Origin: an uncultured Clostridia bacterium
Lineage (GTDB): Bacteria > Bacillota > Clostridia > Christensenellales > UBA3700
NCBI GenBank assembly: GCA_947177795.1
Contig: CAMWVR010000015.1
Location: 1-34,305 of the forward strand
Direction: 5' to 3'
Length of the DNA stretch: 34,305 nucleotides
A program made the position numbers and the translations under genes. Positions 1 through 6,804 of the stretch are shown piece after piece. Position 1 is the stretch's first letter. Each line of letters starts with the position of its first letter. Under the pieces are notes generated by a model. That model did not search any database and had not been told where the DNA came from. It saw only the letters and a list, made by a program, of their open reading frames with translations.

Positions 1-540
1 GGATATATTAGGAAAATAAAATAAATATTTGCTACATGTCGTAATTAGAGTTGGTTCCTCTCACTTTATATCCAACTCCTTTGCGCGCCACCGAAAGGTG
101 GCGCGTAGAGTTAGAGAAAATGCTATCAAAGGAACTTGCCGACGGCAAGATATTAAAGCGATAAGACAAAAGCAAAAACAATGGCACAAGGAGAAAGTAA
201 ACGCCTAGGGTAAATAACTTTGGTCATATTGTTAATATCAAGTCGTTGGCAAGTGTAAAAAAATAAAGGAAAGCAAGTTTAAGATCAAAAAGTTGAAATA
301 ATTCTAAATTTGCGCTTTTAGATCGAAAAATGTATCTGATGTTAAGTAAAGTTGACAACATGTAAACTGAAGTTACTTGTAATTATGTAAGTTATGCCTT
401 AAAATAAGAACGTAAGCAACGAAAGCGTTGCGATACAAAATTCAAAGTAGGCTAAAATAAATTGATGATATACCGATCTGCATAGTGACGTATATCATAG
501 ACACCGAAGAGCGCGTTGCCGTAAGGCGGCGCGCTTTTCT
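1..540 (+). ncRNA. candidate large structured non-coding RNA (5' end uncertain)
   Basis: No plausible protein is encoded here, but compact helices follow one another on the plus strand. They are 48-54/72-78 (GAGTTGG/CCAACTC), 84-92/97-105 (nine perfect pairs closed by a GAAA tetraloop), 135-140/144-149 (CTTGCC/GGCAAG), 344-378 (AAGTAA/TTACTT with inner AGTT/AACT), 416-421/426-431 (GCAACG/CGTTGC) and 465-473/490-498 (ATGATATAC/GTATATCAT). The series ends in an intrinsic terminator at 511-538. A second GGCAAG at 248-253 could compete for 135-140. Length and ornate hairpins recall the large bacterial RNA classes (ROOL, GOLLD, OLE), but I cannot match a family by eye. No convincing promoter is visible, so the 5' end may lie upstream of the window. 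Bases 185-203 are exactly complementary to the small RNA at 19909-19984. Confidence 0.55.
511..538 (+). terminator. intrinsic terminator of the 5' non-coding RNA
   Basis: A ten-pair stem, 511-520 with 525-534 (two G-U pairs), closed by a GTAA tetraloop, is followed by TTTT. No coding sequence precedes it, so it must end a non-coding transcript. Confidence 0.8.
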
Positions 541-593
541 ATTGACAATATTATCGATTGAATCGACGGATATTTTTGGCCGTTGAAATGCGC

Positions 594-622
594 TTGCCAT
601 GCAAGAGATAATAAATTATAAT
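594..622 (+). promoter_or_regulatory. promoter giving a leaderless ppx transcript
   Basis: TTGCCA (594-599) and TATAAT (617-622) are separated by 17 bases. The expected start, about seven bases after the -10 box, is base 629, the A of the ppx ATG. There is no Shine-Dalgarno sequence near that ATG, so the mRNA would be leaderless. Confidence 0.5.
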
Positions 623-628
623 ATCATT

Positions 629-1522
629 ATGAAGTACGCAGTGATAGACGTAGGCTCCAATTCGGTACGACTTATGGTCAGCGAGGAGCTTGAGCGAATT
701 TACAAGAAAATTAATACTACGAGGCTTGGCATGGGACTTGCTTTGACGGGACGGCTTGACGGCGATAGAATGGCAGAGACAGCGGCCGCAGTAGAGCAGT
801 TCGTCCAAGAGGCAAAAGCCGAACTGTGCGAAGAAATATTCGTGTTTGCAACAGAAGCCGTGAGGAGCGCCGCCAACAGAGAGGAGTTTGTCGCTCTTTT
901 GGCAGACAAGGGTATTGACGTCGAAGTGGTTGGCAGCGAAGACGAAGCGAAATTGGGATTTGCGGGAGCTTATACGCAAGGAGTATGTTGCATACTTGAT
1001 ATCGGCGGCGGAAGCGCAGAACTCGCCGTGGGTGATAGCGACGGACTGTCGTACGCTAAAAGTCTGCCGATAGGTCTTATGAGAATATATGACAAATGCC
1101 AAGAAGACATCGTGGCTATCGACTCATACGTAGCAGATATTATAAGCCAATATGGCAAAACGCCGAATTTCGACAACTTGCTCGCAATAGGCGGAACGGC
1201 AACGACTTTTGTCGCAATAAAAGAGAAGATGACGAGCTACGATTCCAACGTCGTCGACGGATACGTGTTGACAAAAAGCGATATAGAGGAAATGACGGAA
1301 AGAATACGTTTGATGAGCATGCAAGACAGACTGCTTTTGCCCGGTTTAGAACCAAAGCGAGCCAACGTAATAGTGGGCGGTGGCAGACTGCTTTCGGCGA
1401 TCATGGAGATGCTGGGGCGCGATTCGCTCATAGTCAGGGATAGCGACAATCAGGAGGGGTATTTATACGTTCGGCTGTATGTTCGGCGAGAAGAGAGTCG
1501 TCGCAATTTTACACGGCAATAA
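629..1522 (+). CDS. Ppx/GppA family phosphatase (exopolyphosphatase-like)
   Basis: The protein belongs to the ASKHA-fold Ppx/GppA family, which hydrolyses inorganic polyphosphate or pppGpp. The N-terminal phosphate-1 motif DVGSNSVRLMV and the phosphate-2 motif LDIGGGSAEL are clear, as is the third glycine-rich loop AIGGTATT. At about 297 residues it has the short two-domain form without the C-terminal HD-like extension. Family homology begins at MKYAVIDVG, so I start at 629 rather than at the in-frame ATG at 599. This also fits the promoter, which places transcription initiation at 629. No polyphosphate kinase gene is adjacent. The choice between exopolyphosphatase and pppGpp phosphatase cannot be made from sequence alone. 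Confidence 0.88.
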   Translation: MKYAVIDVGSNSVRLMVSEELERIYKKINTTRLGMGLALTGRLDGDRMAETAAAVEQFVQEAKAELCEEIFVFATEAVRSAANREEFVALLADKGIDVEVVGSEDEAKLGFAGAYTQGVCCILDIGGGSAELAVGDSDGLSYAKSLPIGLMRIYDKCQEDIVAIDSYVADIISQYGKTPNFDNLLAIGGTATTFVAIKEKMTSYDSNVVDGYVLTKSDIEEMTERIRLMSMQDRLLLPGLEPKRANVIVGGGRLLSAIMEMLGRDSLIVRDSDNQEGYLYVRLYVRREESRRNFTRQ

Positions 1523-1733
1523 TGCTCTCCATACTTCTTCAAACTCACTTGACGTACATATAGTACGCCTGCGTTCGTTTTCATCGTCTGAAAAACATTT
1601 TTACTCGTGAAAATTTTGCGCCGCTCTTTTCTTGCCGAACGAAGGGGCGTTTAAAAATAGCGTTGTCACCTCGACCGTAGCGGAGAGGTCTCTATCCGAA
1701 TAAAAAGAAATTTTTAAAAATTTCAAAAAACTC
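1523..1733. other. intergenic region with a repeat-like palindrome
   Basis: No gene is visible. The segment at 1664-1695 (GTCACCTCGACCG then CGGAGAGGTCTC) resembles the GTCAT...TCGAGCG...GAGATCTC type of intergenic palindrome scattered through many Bacillota genomes. A related piece occurs at 9352-9378. No terminator for ppx can be recognised. Confidence 0.35.
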
Positions 1734-1762
1734 TTGACAAATGTATTTTTTTCATTTATTAT
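1734..1762 (+). promoter_or_regulatory. promoter of the tRNA pair
   Basis: TTGACA (1734-1739), 17 bases, TATTAT (1757-1762). This predicts a start near 1769, about 24 bases before the first tRNA. Confidence 0.75.
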
Positions 1763-1792
1763 TGTAAAGCATTGACAAAAGCTATTTAATAT

Positions 1793-1867
<75 letters not shown>

Positions 1868-1872
1868 TTATC

Positions 1873-1950
1873 GCCGGTGTAGCTTAGTTGGTCTATAGCG
1901 GTCGGTTCATACCCGACAGGTCATTGGTTCAAATCCGATCACCGGTACCA
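1873..1950 (+). tRNA. tRNA with CAT anticodon (elongator Met, or Ile2)
   Basis: The acceptor stem GCCGGTG pairs with CACCGGT (first pair G-U). The anticodon loop TTCATAC sits on a GTCGG/CCGAC stem, the T-loop is TTCAAAT and CCA is encoded. Elongator methionine is most likely. A lysidine-modified tRNA-Ile2 reads the same CAT anticodon and cannot be excluded by eye. Confidence 0.88.
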
Positions 1951-1984
1951 AAAAATACGGACTTCATCAGAAGTCCGTATTTTT
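1951..1984 (+). terminator. terminator of the tRNA pair
   Basis: A 15-base perfect stem (1951-1965 with 1970-1984) with an ATCA loop; the 3' arm ends in TTTTT. Its core ATACGGACT/AGTCCGTAT is the same as in the terminator of the small RNA at 19954-19979. Confidence 0.9.
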
Positions 1985-2027
1985 ACTTATTGCCTTTAAT
2001 CTTTTCGATTTTGATTATTTGCTAATT

Positions 2028-3986
2028 TCAAGAGTGGGTTTTAATAGGGCTATTTTTATTTATCTTTTTTGCGTCGTAATTCTTGTTAACTCTCATTGCG
2101 TTGAGAATCGCAACTATTGCCACGCCTACGTCGCCAATTACGGCGAGCCACATGCCCGTCACGCCGAATGCTGAGAGCAGCATTATCAAAAGCTTGACGG
2201 CAAGGGAAATAACGATATTTTGCATTACGACAGCCATCGTCTTTTTGGCTATGCGTTTTGCGGTGGCGATGCCTCGCAGGTCGTCTTGCATAAGCACTAT
2301 GTCTGACGCTTCGATTGCGGCGTCGCTTCCTACGCCGCCCATGGCTATGCCTATGTCGGAGCGCATAAGCACGGGCGCGTCGTTGATACCGTCGCCGACA
2401 AAGCACAGAACGTCGCCTTTATTTTTGTCGGCAAGCATTTTTTCTACGTTTTCCACTTTGTTTTGCGGCAGTAAAGAAGCCTTGTAACTTGTCAATCCAA
2501 GCTCTTGAGCTACACTTTTGGCAACTGCCTCATTATCGCCCGTAAGCATTACGGTACTGCAATTCATTTGGTTGAGCGCAGATACCACGGATTTTGCCTC
2601 GGCTTTTATTTCGTCGCTTATCAGCAAAGAGCCGACGAATTCGTTGCAGTGAGCCACGTATACCACCGTGCCGACGCCGTCTTGAGGTGTATACGACACG
2701 TCGTTGTCGAGCATAAGTTTTTCGTTGCCGCAATATATGACGTCTTTGTCTTTTGTCGCGATTACGCCTTGTCCCGCGACGTTGGTAACGGTATAGCCCG
2801 TCGGGACTTCTTTGCCGTAGCATTCAATAATTGATTGGGCAATGGGGTGGGACGAGCCTTGTTCGGCGATTGCGGCAAGGCGCAATATCTCTTCTTTGTT
2901 CTCTTGAGGACAAATTGCAGTGACTGCGAAGTTGCCTTTTGTCAGCGTGCCCGTCTTGTCAAATACGAAGATGTTGGCTTTGTTCAAAAGTTCGAGATAA
3001 TTGGAGCCTTTGACGAGTATGCCGTGTCTTGAGGCTGCGCCTATTCCTGCAAAGAAAGAAAGGGGAATCGACACGACGAGAGCGCAAGGGCAGGATACCA
3101 CCAAAAAACTCAACGCTCTGTATATCCAACTATACCAATCCTTTGTAATTATGCCGGGGATGATCGCAAGAAGCAGCGCCGAGCATACGACTATTGGCGT
3201 ATAGTATTTTGCAAACTTCGTGATGAAGTTTTCCGCCTTGGATTTGCGAGACGACGCATTTTCAACGAGTTCCAAAATCTTTGACACGGTTGAGTCGTAG
3301 AATACTTTGCTTACTTTGACGTGCAGTTGCGACGTCATATTGACGCTTCCGCTTATCACGTCTTCGCCAACGTTCACTTCGCGGGGCATTGATTCGCCCG
3401 TCAAAGCCTTGGTGTCCAAAGTCGAACTGCCTTTGATTATCACGCCGTCGAGCGGTATCTTTTCTCCTGCGTTTATGACGATAATATCGCCTACCTCAAC
3501 TTCTTCGGGATCGACTTGTTCTACGGTTTCGCCTCGCATCAAGTTGGCGTAATCGGGACGAATGTCCATGAGCGACGATATTGATTTGCGTGATTTGCCC
3601 GTCGCATAGCCTTGGAAAAACTCTCCCACTTGATAGAACAGCAACACGGCGCAAGCCTCGTCAAATCCCTCAATGTCTTTGCCTGCAACGCCCGTATATA
3701 TGCCGAGGGCAAACGCGCCAATCGTCGCCACGCTCATCAAGAAGTTTTCGTCGAGTATCTGACCGTGAGCAATGTTGCGCGCGGCTTTGAAAAGCACGTC
3801 GTAGCCGATAATAATATAGATCGCAAAATATAGGCAGAATGGCAGCAACCAGCCAAGTTTGCTACCCGTAGCTCCTGCCAAGTATATGGTTTTGTCGACT
3901 ATCATTACAATCAAAAACGCCGCAAGAGCGACGAGTATTCTCGTCAGATTCTTTTTTTGTTTTTTGCTCAGATTTACTTTTTTCAT
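2028..3986 (-). CDS. cadA: P1B-type Zn2+/Cd2+/Pb2+ efflux ATPase (CadA/ZntA-like)
   Basis: This heavy-metal-exporting P-type ATPase of about 652 residues shows the TGES actuator loop (196-199), the intramembrane metal site CPC (299-301) and the phosphorylation motif DKTGT with D343. It also has the HP motif (380-381) of the nucleotide domain and GDGIND (531-536). CPC together with the operon's zinc-type repressor argues for a divalent-cation pump rather than a copper pump. There is no N-terminal HMA domain; the 72-residue HMA protein encoded just upstream supplies one separately. The start at 3986 has AAGGA seven bases upstream. An in-frame start at 4028 lacks a ribosome site and would place the protein inside its own operator region. 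Confidence 0.93.
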   Translation of the reverse strand: MKKVNLSKKQKKNLTRILVALAAFLIVMIVDKTIYLAGATGSKLGWLLPFCLYFAIYIIIGYDVLFKAARNIAHGQILDENFLMSVATIGAFALGIYTGVAGKDIEGFDEACAVLLFYQVGEFFQGYATGKSRKSISSLMDIRPDYANLMRGETVEQVDPEEVEVGDIIVINAGEKIPLDGVIIKGSSTLDTKALTGESMPREVNVGEDVISGSVNMTSQLHVKVSKVFYDSTVSKILELVENASSRKSKAENFITKFAKYYTPIVVCSALLLAIIPGIITKDWYSWIYRALSFLVVSCPCALVVSIPLSFFAGIGAASRHGILVKGSNYLELLNKANIFVFDKTGTLTKGNFAVTAICPQENKEEILRLAAIAEQGSSHPIAQSIIECYGKEVPTGYTVTNVAGQGVIATKDKDVIYCGNEKLMLDNDVSYTPQDGVGTVVYVAHCNEFVGSLLISDEIKAEAKSVVSALNQMNCSTVMLTGDNEAVAKSVAQELGLTSYKASLLPQNKVENVEKMLADKNKGDVLCFVGDGINDAPVLMRSDIGIAMGGVGSDAAIEASDIVLMQDDLRGIATAKRIAKKTMAVVMQNIVISLAVKLLIMLLSAFGVTGMWLAVIGDVGVAIVAILNAMRVNKNYDAKKINKNSPIKTHS

Positions 3987-4040
3987 ATCAATATCCTTAT
4001 ATATTATATTCAAAATACGCGTTGTCAAACGATTGCTTTG

Positions 4041-4056
4041 TTGAACAACTATTCAA
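4041..4056 (-). promoter_or_regulatory. second metal-repressor operator, upstream of cadA
   Basis: TTGAACA-AC-TATTCAA is a 7-2-7 near-palindrome almost identical to the operator before the repressor gene. On the minus strand a TATAAT-like box directly precedes it, and a further TTGACA lies between it and cadA. The ATPase may therefore have its own metal-controlled promoter besides read-through from the repressor promoter. Confidence 0.6.
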
Positions 4057-4143
4057 TTATATCCTATTAAAAAACGGGAAAGACATTTTACCCGTATTGA
4101 GCGGGGGAGAGCCAAGATAGCTCGCCCCTATACGCCGGAGCCG

Positions 4144-4362
4144 TCAGCGGATTATTCTCGTATCAGGCTCGACTTTTTTGCAAACTTTTACGACTTCGTC
4201 CATTATTTCTTCAAAACGAGCGTCGTCGGCTTCGATCGTCATTTTTTGAGTCAAGAAGTTGACGTTGATTTGAGATACGCCGTCGATTTTTGCGATATTA
4301 CGTTCCATTTTGGCGGCGCAATTTGCGCAATCCAAGTCCTCGAGTTTAAAAATCTTTTTCAT
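4144..4362 (-). CDS. heavy-metal-associated (HMA) domain protein, metallochaperone-like
   Basis: This 72-residue protein has a single ferredoxin-like HMA domain with the metal-binding motif DCANCA (CxxC). It resembles CopZ-type chaperones and the N-terminal metal-binding domains of P1B ATPases. GGAGG lies six bases before the ATG. It sits between the repressor and the ATPase on the same strand, 16 bases after the repressor. The ATPase lacks its own HMA domain, so this is probably the detached metal-binding domain that delivers ions to it or regulates it. Confidence 0.88.
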   Translation of the reverse strand: MKKIFKLEDLDCANCAAKMERNIAKIDGVSQINVNFLTQKMTIEADDARFEEIMDEVVKVCKKVEPDTRIIR

Positions 4363-4378
4363 AAAACCTCCATTATTT

Positions 4379-4705
4379 TTATTCGTTGACGTGACTAAGA
4401 CCGCATTGCATAATTAAAGTAACGTGGTCGTCGTCCAAAGAATATTTGACTTCTTTGCCTTCTTTGACGCCCTTGACGAGTTTGATATTGCGGAGCACTC
4501 GCAATTGGTGCGATACGGCTGATACGCTCATATCGAGTATATCGGCAATTTCGCCTACGCATAAGTCGGCAACTTGCAGACAACTCAATATCTTTGCTCT
4601 CGTCGGATCTCCAAGCGCCTTGAAAAGCTCGGCTAAAGCGTAAGTCGTATCCTCGCTGGGCAATTGTTCTCTTATTGACGTCGTCTTGTCTTTTTGGTCT
4701 TTCAT
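4379..4705 (-). CDS. ArsR/SmtB-family zinc-responsive repressor (CzrA/SmtB type)
   Basis: This 108-residue winged-helix repressor has the ArsR-family segment ALGDPTRAKIL (30-40) and the recognition helix MSVSAVSHQLRVLR (59-72). Its C-terminal helix carries the complete alpha-5 zinc motif DxHx10HxxE: D92, H94, H105, E108. The alpha-3 site has only one cysteine (LCVGE) instead of the CxC of CadC, so zinc or cobalt is the likelier inducer than cadmium or lead. It is first in the operon, directly behind a promoter that overlaps a matching operator. GAGGG precedes the ATG. Confidence 0.92.
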   Translation of the reverse strand: MKDQKDKTTSIREQLPSEDTTYALAELFKALGDPTRAKILSCLQVADLCVGEIADILDMSVSAVSHQLRVLRNIKLVKGVKEGKEVKYSLDDDHVTLIMQCGLSHVNE

Positions 4706-4720
4706 AATCCCTCATTACAC

Positions 4721-4736
4721 TTGAATAGTTATTCAA
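4721..4736 (-). promoter_or_regulatory. ArsR-type operator of the metal efflux operon
   Basis: TTGAATA-GT-TATTCAA is a perfect 7-2-7 palindrome of the SmtB/CzrA kind, positioned just downstream of the expected transcription start. An additional TTGAACA half-like element adjoins it on the minus strand. Confidence 0.78.
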
Positions 4737-4748
4737 CTGTTCAATACT

Positions 4749-4777
4749 AGTATATTCGCCCGTTTTGATTTTGTCAA
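4749..4777 (-). promoter_or_regulatory. promoter of the metal efflux operon
   Basis: On the minus strand, TTGACA (4777-4772), 17 bases, TATACT (4754-4749). The operator begins just after the expected start site. Confidence 0.8.
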
Positions 4778-4833
4778 TACTTTTTTGCAAAAAATTTTGA
4801 ATTTTTTGACGGAGTGGGCGAGCGCAATCTTTA

Positions 4834-4862
4834 AAGAGTATTGCAAGGGTTGCAATACTCTT
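4834..4862 (+). promoter_or_regulatory. 29-base inverted repeat, candidate operator
   Basis: AAGAGTATTGCAA and TTGCAATACTCTT are perfect 13-base arms around GGG. The right arm supplies TTGCAA (4850-4855), which with TAATAT 17 bases later would form the promoter of the DUF3592 gene. A bound regulator would block it. No regulator gene is adjacent in the same orientation. Confidence 0.55.
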
Positions 4863-4913
4863 GAGTATATGGTAATATTATGTAAACAACAATTATTAAA
4901 TTTTAGGTGTGAT

Positions 4914-5348
4914 ATGGGAAAGAGTAACTTTGCGGTATTCATATTGTGTTTGGTCATCTTTATCGTATTTGCGGCGGGAGGTTCTTTTGCTTTATACAAG
5001 AACGTGTCAAAAACAGAAGGTTTCGTCAAGACGGAAGCGGTAGTAGTGGATTACAAGGAAAAGACGGATTACGACGTCGATCGCGGTTATGAAACGATGT
5101 ATTGCGAAATCGTAGAATATACCGTCGACGGACAGACTTATAGAGCAAGCAATTCCGTATGGACGAACGTACCGGAGGATATAGGCAAAAAAATCGATAT
5201 CGCTTACGACCCCGATATGCCGTCGAATTGCGTATTTGTCAAAAGCAGTTATATTTTTCCGATGATATGCTTTGCTATTGCAGCAGTTACGTTTGCGGTA
5301 CTCATAGCGCACGTAGTCACATGTATAAAGTTAAAAAACAGGCATTAA
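4914..5348 (+). CDS. DUF3592 membrane protein
   Basis: The protein of about 144 residues has one N-terminal transmembrane helix (residues about 6-28). An extracytoplasmic beta-rich region with the DUF3592 signature (VDYKEKTDYDVDRGYE, VEYTVDGQTYRA, IAYDPDMPSNCVF) follows, then a C-terminal transmembrane helix. The function of the family is unknown. I start at ATGGGAAAG (4914) because the longer frame back to 4785 runs through the inverted repeat and promoter. The DUF4874/DUF4832 lipoprotein follows 25 bases later and is probably co-transcribed. Confidence 0.8.
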   Translation: MGKSNFAVFILCLVIFIVFAAGGSFALYKNVSKTEGFVKTEAVVVDYKEKTDYDVDRGYETMYCEIVEYTVDGQTYRASNSVWTNVPEDIGKKIDIAYDPDMPSNCVFVKSSYIFPMICFAIAAVTFAVLIAHVVTCIKLKNRH

Positions 5349-5373
5349 AATTTTGTAAGAATAGGAGAGCGAC

Positions 5374-6774
5374 ATGAAAAAGTGGAAAAGACTATTATCA
5401 GTATTATTGATCGCCGCAAGCGCAACGACTTGCATATCTTTTTCTGCGTGTAAAAAGATTGATATAAAAGAATATCCGCCTGCCCCAACGGCTTTTAAGT
5501 ATCAAGTCGACGGCAGTATAGCATTGTCGACCGTAGCAACTGCGCCGACGGAAAATGCAAGCCGAGGATATAGAGGCGAGACGTATATCACGTTGGGACG
5601 AAACGAGGCTTATCCCGACAGCAACGAGCCGTATATGCAAAAGCTTGAGAGCGAGTTGAAAAGACTTGAGCCCGACAATATAAAGCTTATGCAGGTATAC
5701 GTATATCTCATCGAGTATTACAATACGACCATACCCGACAGCGCTTTTGAGCAGTTGAAAGAATATTTGCAGGTCTTCGAGCAAAAGGGACTTAAGATTT
5801 TGTTGAGGTTTGCTTACGAGACTGACGAGGGACAGAAAGCAGGTCCTAAGACTTCGGATATAGAGAGACATTGCGCTCAACTCAAAGAGTTTTTTAACGA
5901 CAATCTAAATCTTTTCAACAAGACGGTCTACGCTCTTCAAATGGGTTTGATAGGACTGTGGGGAGAGGGACACGGAAGCGTCCATAGACACAACGTCGGC
6001 AGAGTGATAAAGGCGGTTGCCGATATGACGCCGCAAGATACGCCTGTCATGGTGCGCACTCCGCAGATGCTCTCGCAAGTTCCAAAAGATATCGATGATA
6101 GATTCGGTATGCATGAAGACTACGTCATTGGATACAACGATCCCTGGGTCGCAATAGCCACCGACGACAAAAACTATTACGCCGTGACCAATAAGTGCAA
6201 ATACGCCGTGACCGACGGCGAAATGCCTTGGGGACGGGCGGGCGTGCCCATAGATACGATAGGTTCTTTGAAGACCGCCGCAGACTTTGCAATGACGAGT
6301 TTTTCGCTGGCTCACAACTATATCGAAGAAGGCGAGCACAGTCTTAAGGCGTGGCAGAGAGAGTTTTTGACGGAGCAGAATCTCAAAGATAATAACTTGC
6401 CTTATAATCCGTCGCTGTTGACAGACGGCAAAATCAGCGCTTTTGATTATCTCAAATATCATTTGGGATATCAGTTGGTTGCGTCGAATCTCGAGATAAA
6501 AGACGGCAAGGCTTCGTTTATGATCACCAATTACGGCTTTGCATGTCCGTACGGTTACGATATGAAGATATTCGTCGGCGGAAAGCAAGTGGAGCCTCAA
6601 GAGGGGTATTCTTGGAACAACCTGACGCAGTTCGGACAAAGCGTATTTAGTTTCCCTTACGGCGGAGGAGATATCGAGGTGGCGTTTGTTAATCGCAGGG
6701 ATAGCGCAGATACTATAGAGTTCTTCAACGACGTGCCTTACGAGAGCGGCCGCAACGTCATATTGAGAGCGTAG
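5374..6774 (+). CDS. DUF4874/DUF4832 lipoprotein
   Basis: This 466-residue protein has a lipoprotein signal: a basic start, a hydrophobic stretch and lipobox FSAC with C26. The N-terminal half (about 60-240) has the TIM-barrel-like DUF4874 pattern, including YITLGRNEAY, LRFAYE and MGLIGLWGEGHGS. The C-terminal half (about 270-460) fits DUF4832, a beta-rich domain. These paired domains occur in secreted proteins of glycan-using bacteria, and the glutamates in WGEGH suggest a glycosidase-like site, but no activity is established. AGGAGA lies six bases before the ATG. It probably sits outside the membrane, anchored by lipid, and is co-transcribed with the DUF3592 gene. Confidence 0.82.
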   Translation: MKKWKRLLSVLLIAASATTCISFSACKKIDIKEYPPAPTAFKYQVDGSIALSTVATAPTENASRGYRGETYITLGRNEAYPDSNEPYMQKLESELKRLEPDNIKLMQVYVYLIEYYNTTIPDSAFEQLKEYLQVFEQKGLKILLRFAYETDEGQKAGPKTSDIERHCAQLKEFFNDNLNLFNKTVYALQMGLIGLWGEGHGSVHRHNVGRVIKAVADMTPQDTPVMVRTPQMLSQVPKDIDDRFGMHEDYVIGYNDPWVAIATDDKNYYAVTNKCKYAVTDGEMPWGRAGVPIDTIGSLKTAADFAMTSFSLAHNYIEEGEHSLKAWQREFLTEQNLKDNNLPYNPSLLTDGKISAFDYLKYHLGYQLVASNLEIKDGKASFMITNYGFACPYGYDMKIFVGGKQVEPQEGYSWNNLTQFGQSVFSFPYGGGDIEVAFVNRRDSADTIEFFNDVPYESGRNVILRA

Positions 6775-6804
6775 CTATCCAATAAGCGGTATAATAACTA
6801 AGGT

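Noticed and set aside
119-163. fourteen-codon ORF MLSKELADGKILKR in the large RNA
   Set aside because: The ribosome site is weak, and the ORF runs through the CTTGCC/GGCAAG hairpin. It is probably chance.
181-213. ten-codon ORF MAQGESKRLG inside the large RNA, overlapping the small-RNA target
   Set aside because: There is no ribosome site before its ATG, and the surrounding sequence folds as non-coding RNA. A role as a regulated micro-ORF is possible but unsupported.
352-386. promoter within the large RNA (TTGACA at 352)
   Set aside because: No acceptable -10 box lies 16-18 bases downstream.
1-540. RNase P RNA, tmRNA, SRP RNA or 6S RNA
   Set aside because: The diagnostic conserved segments of these RNAs (for example GAGGAAAGTCC of RNase P, or a tRNA-like CCA end of tmRNA) are absent.
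4081-4140. hairpin GGGGGAGAGCC/AGCTCGCCCC between the HMA and cadA genes as a terminator
   Set aside because: The pairing is imperfect and no T-run follows on the minus strand. At most it is a processing or attenuation structure.
5905-6639. 244-codon open frame on the minus strand
   Set aside because: It is antisense to the DUF4874/DUF4832 lipoprotein, with no start signal.
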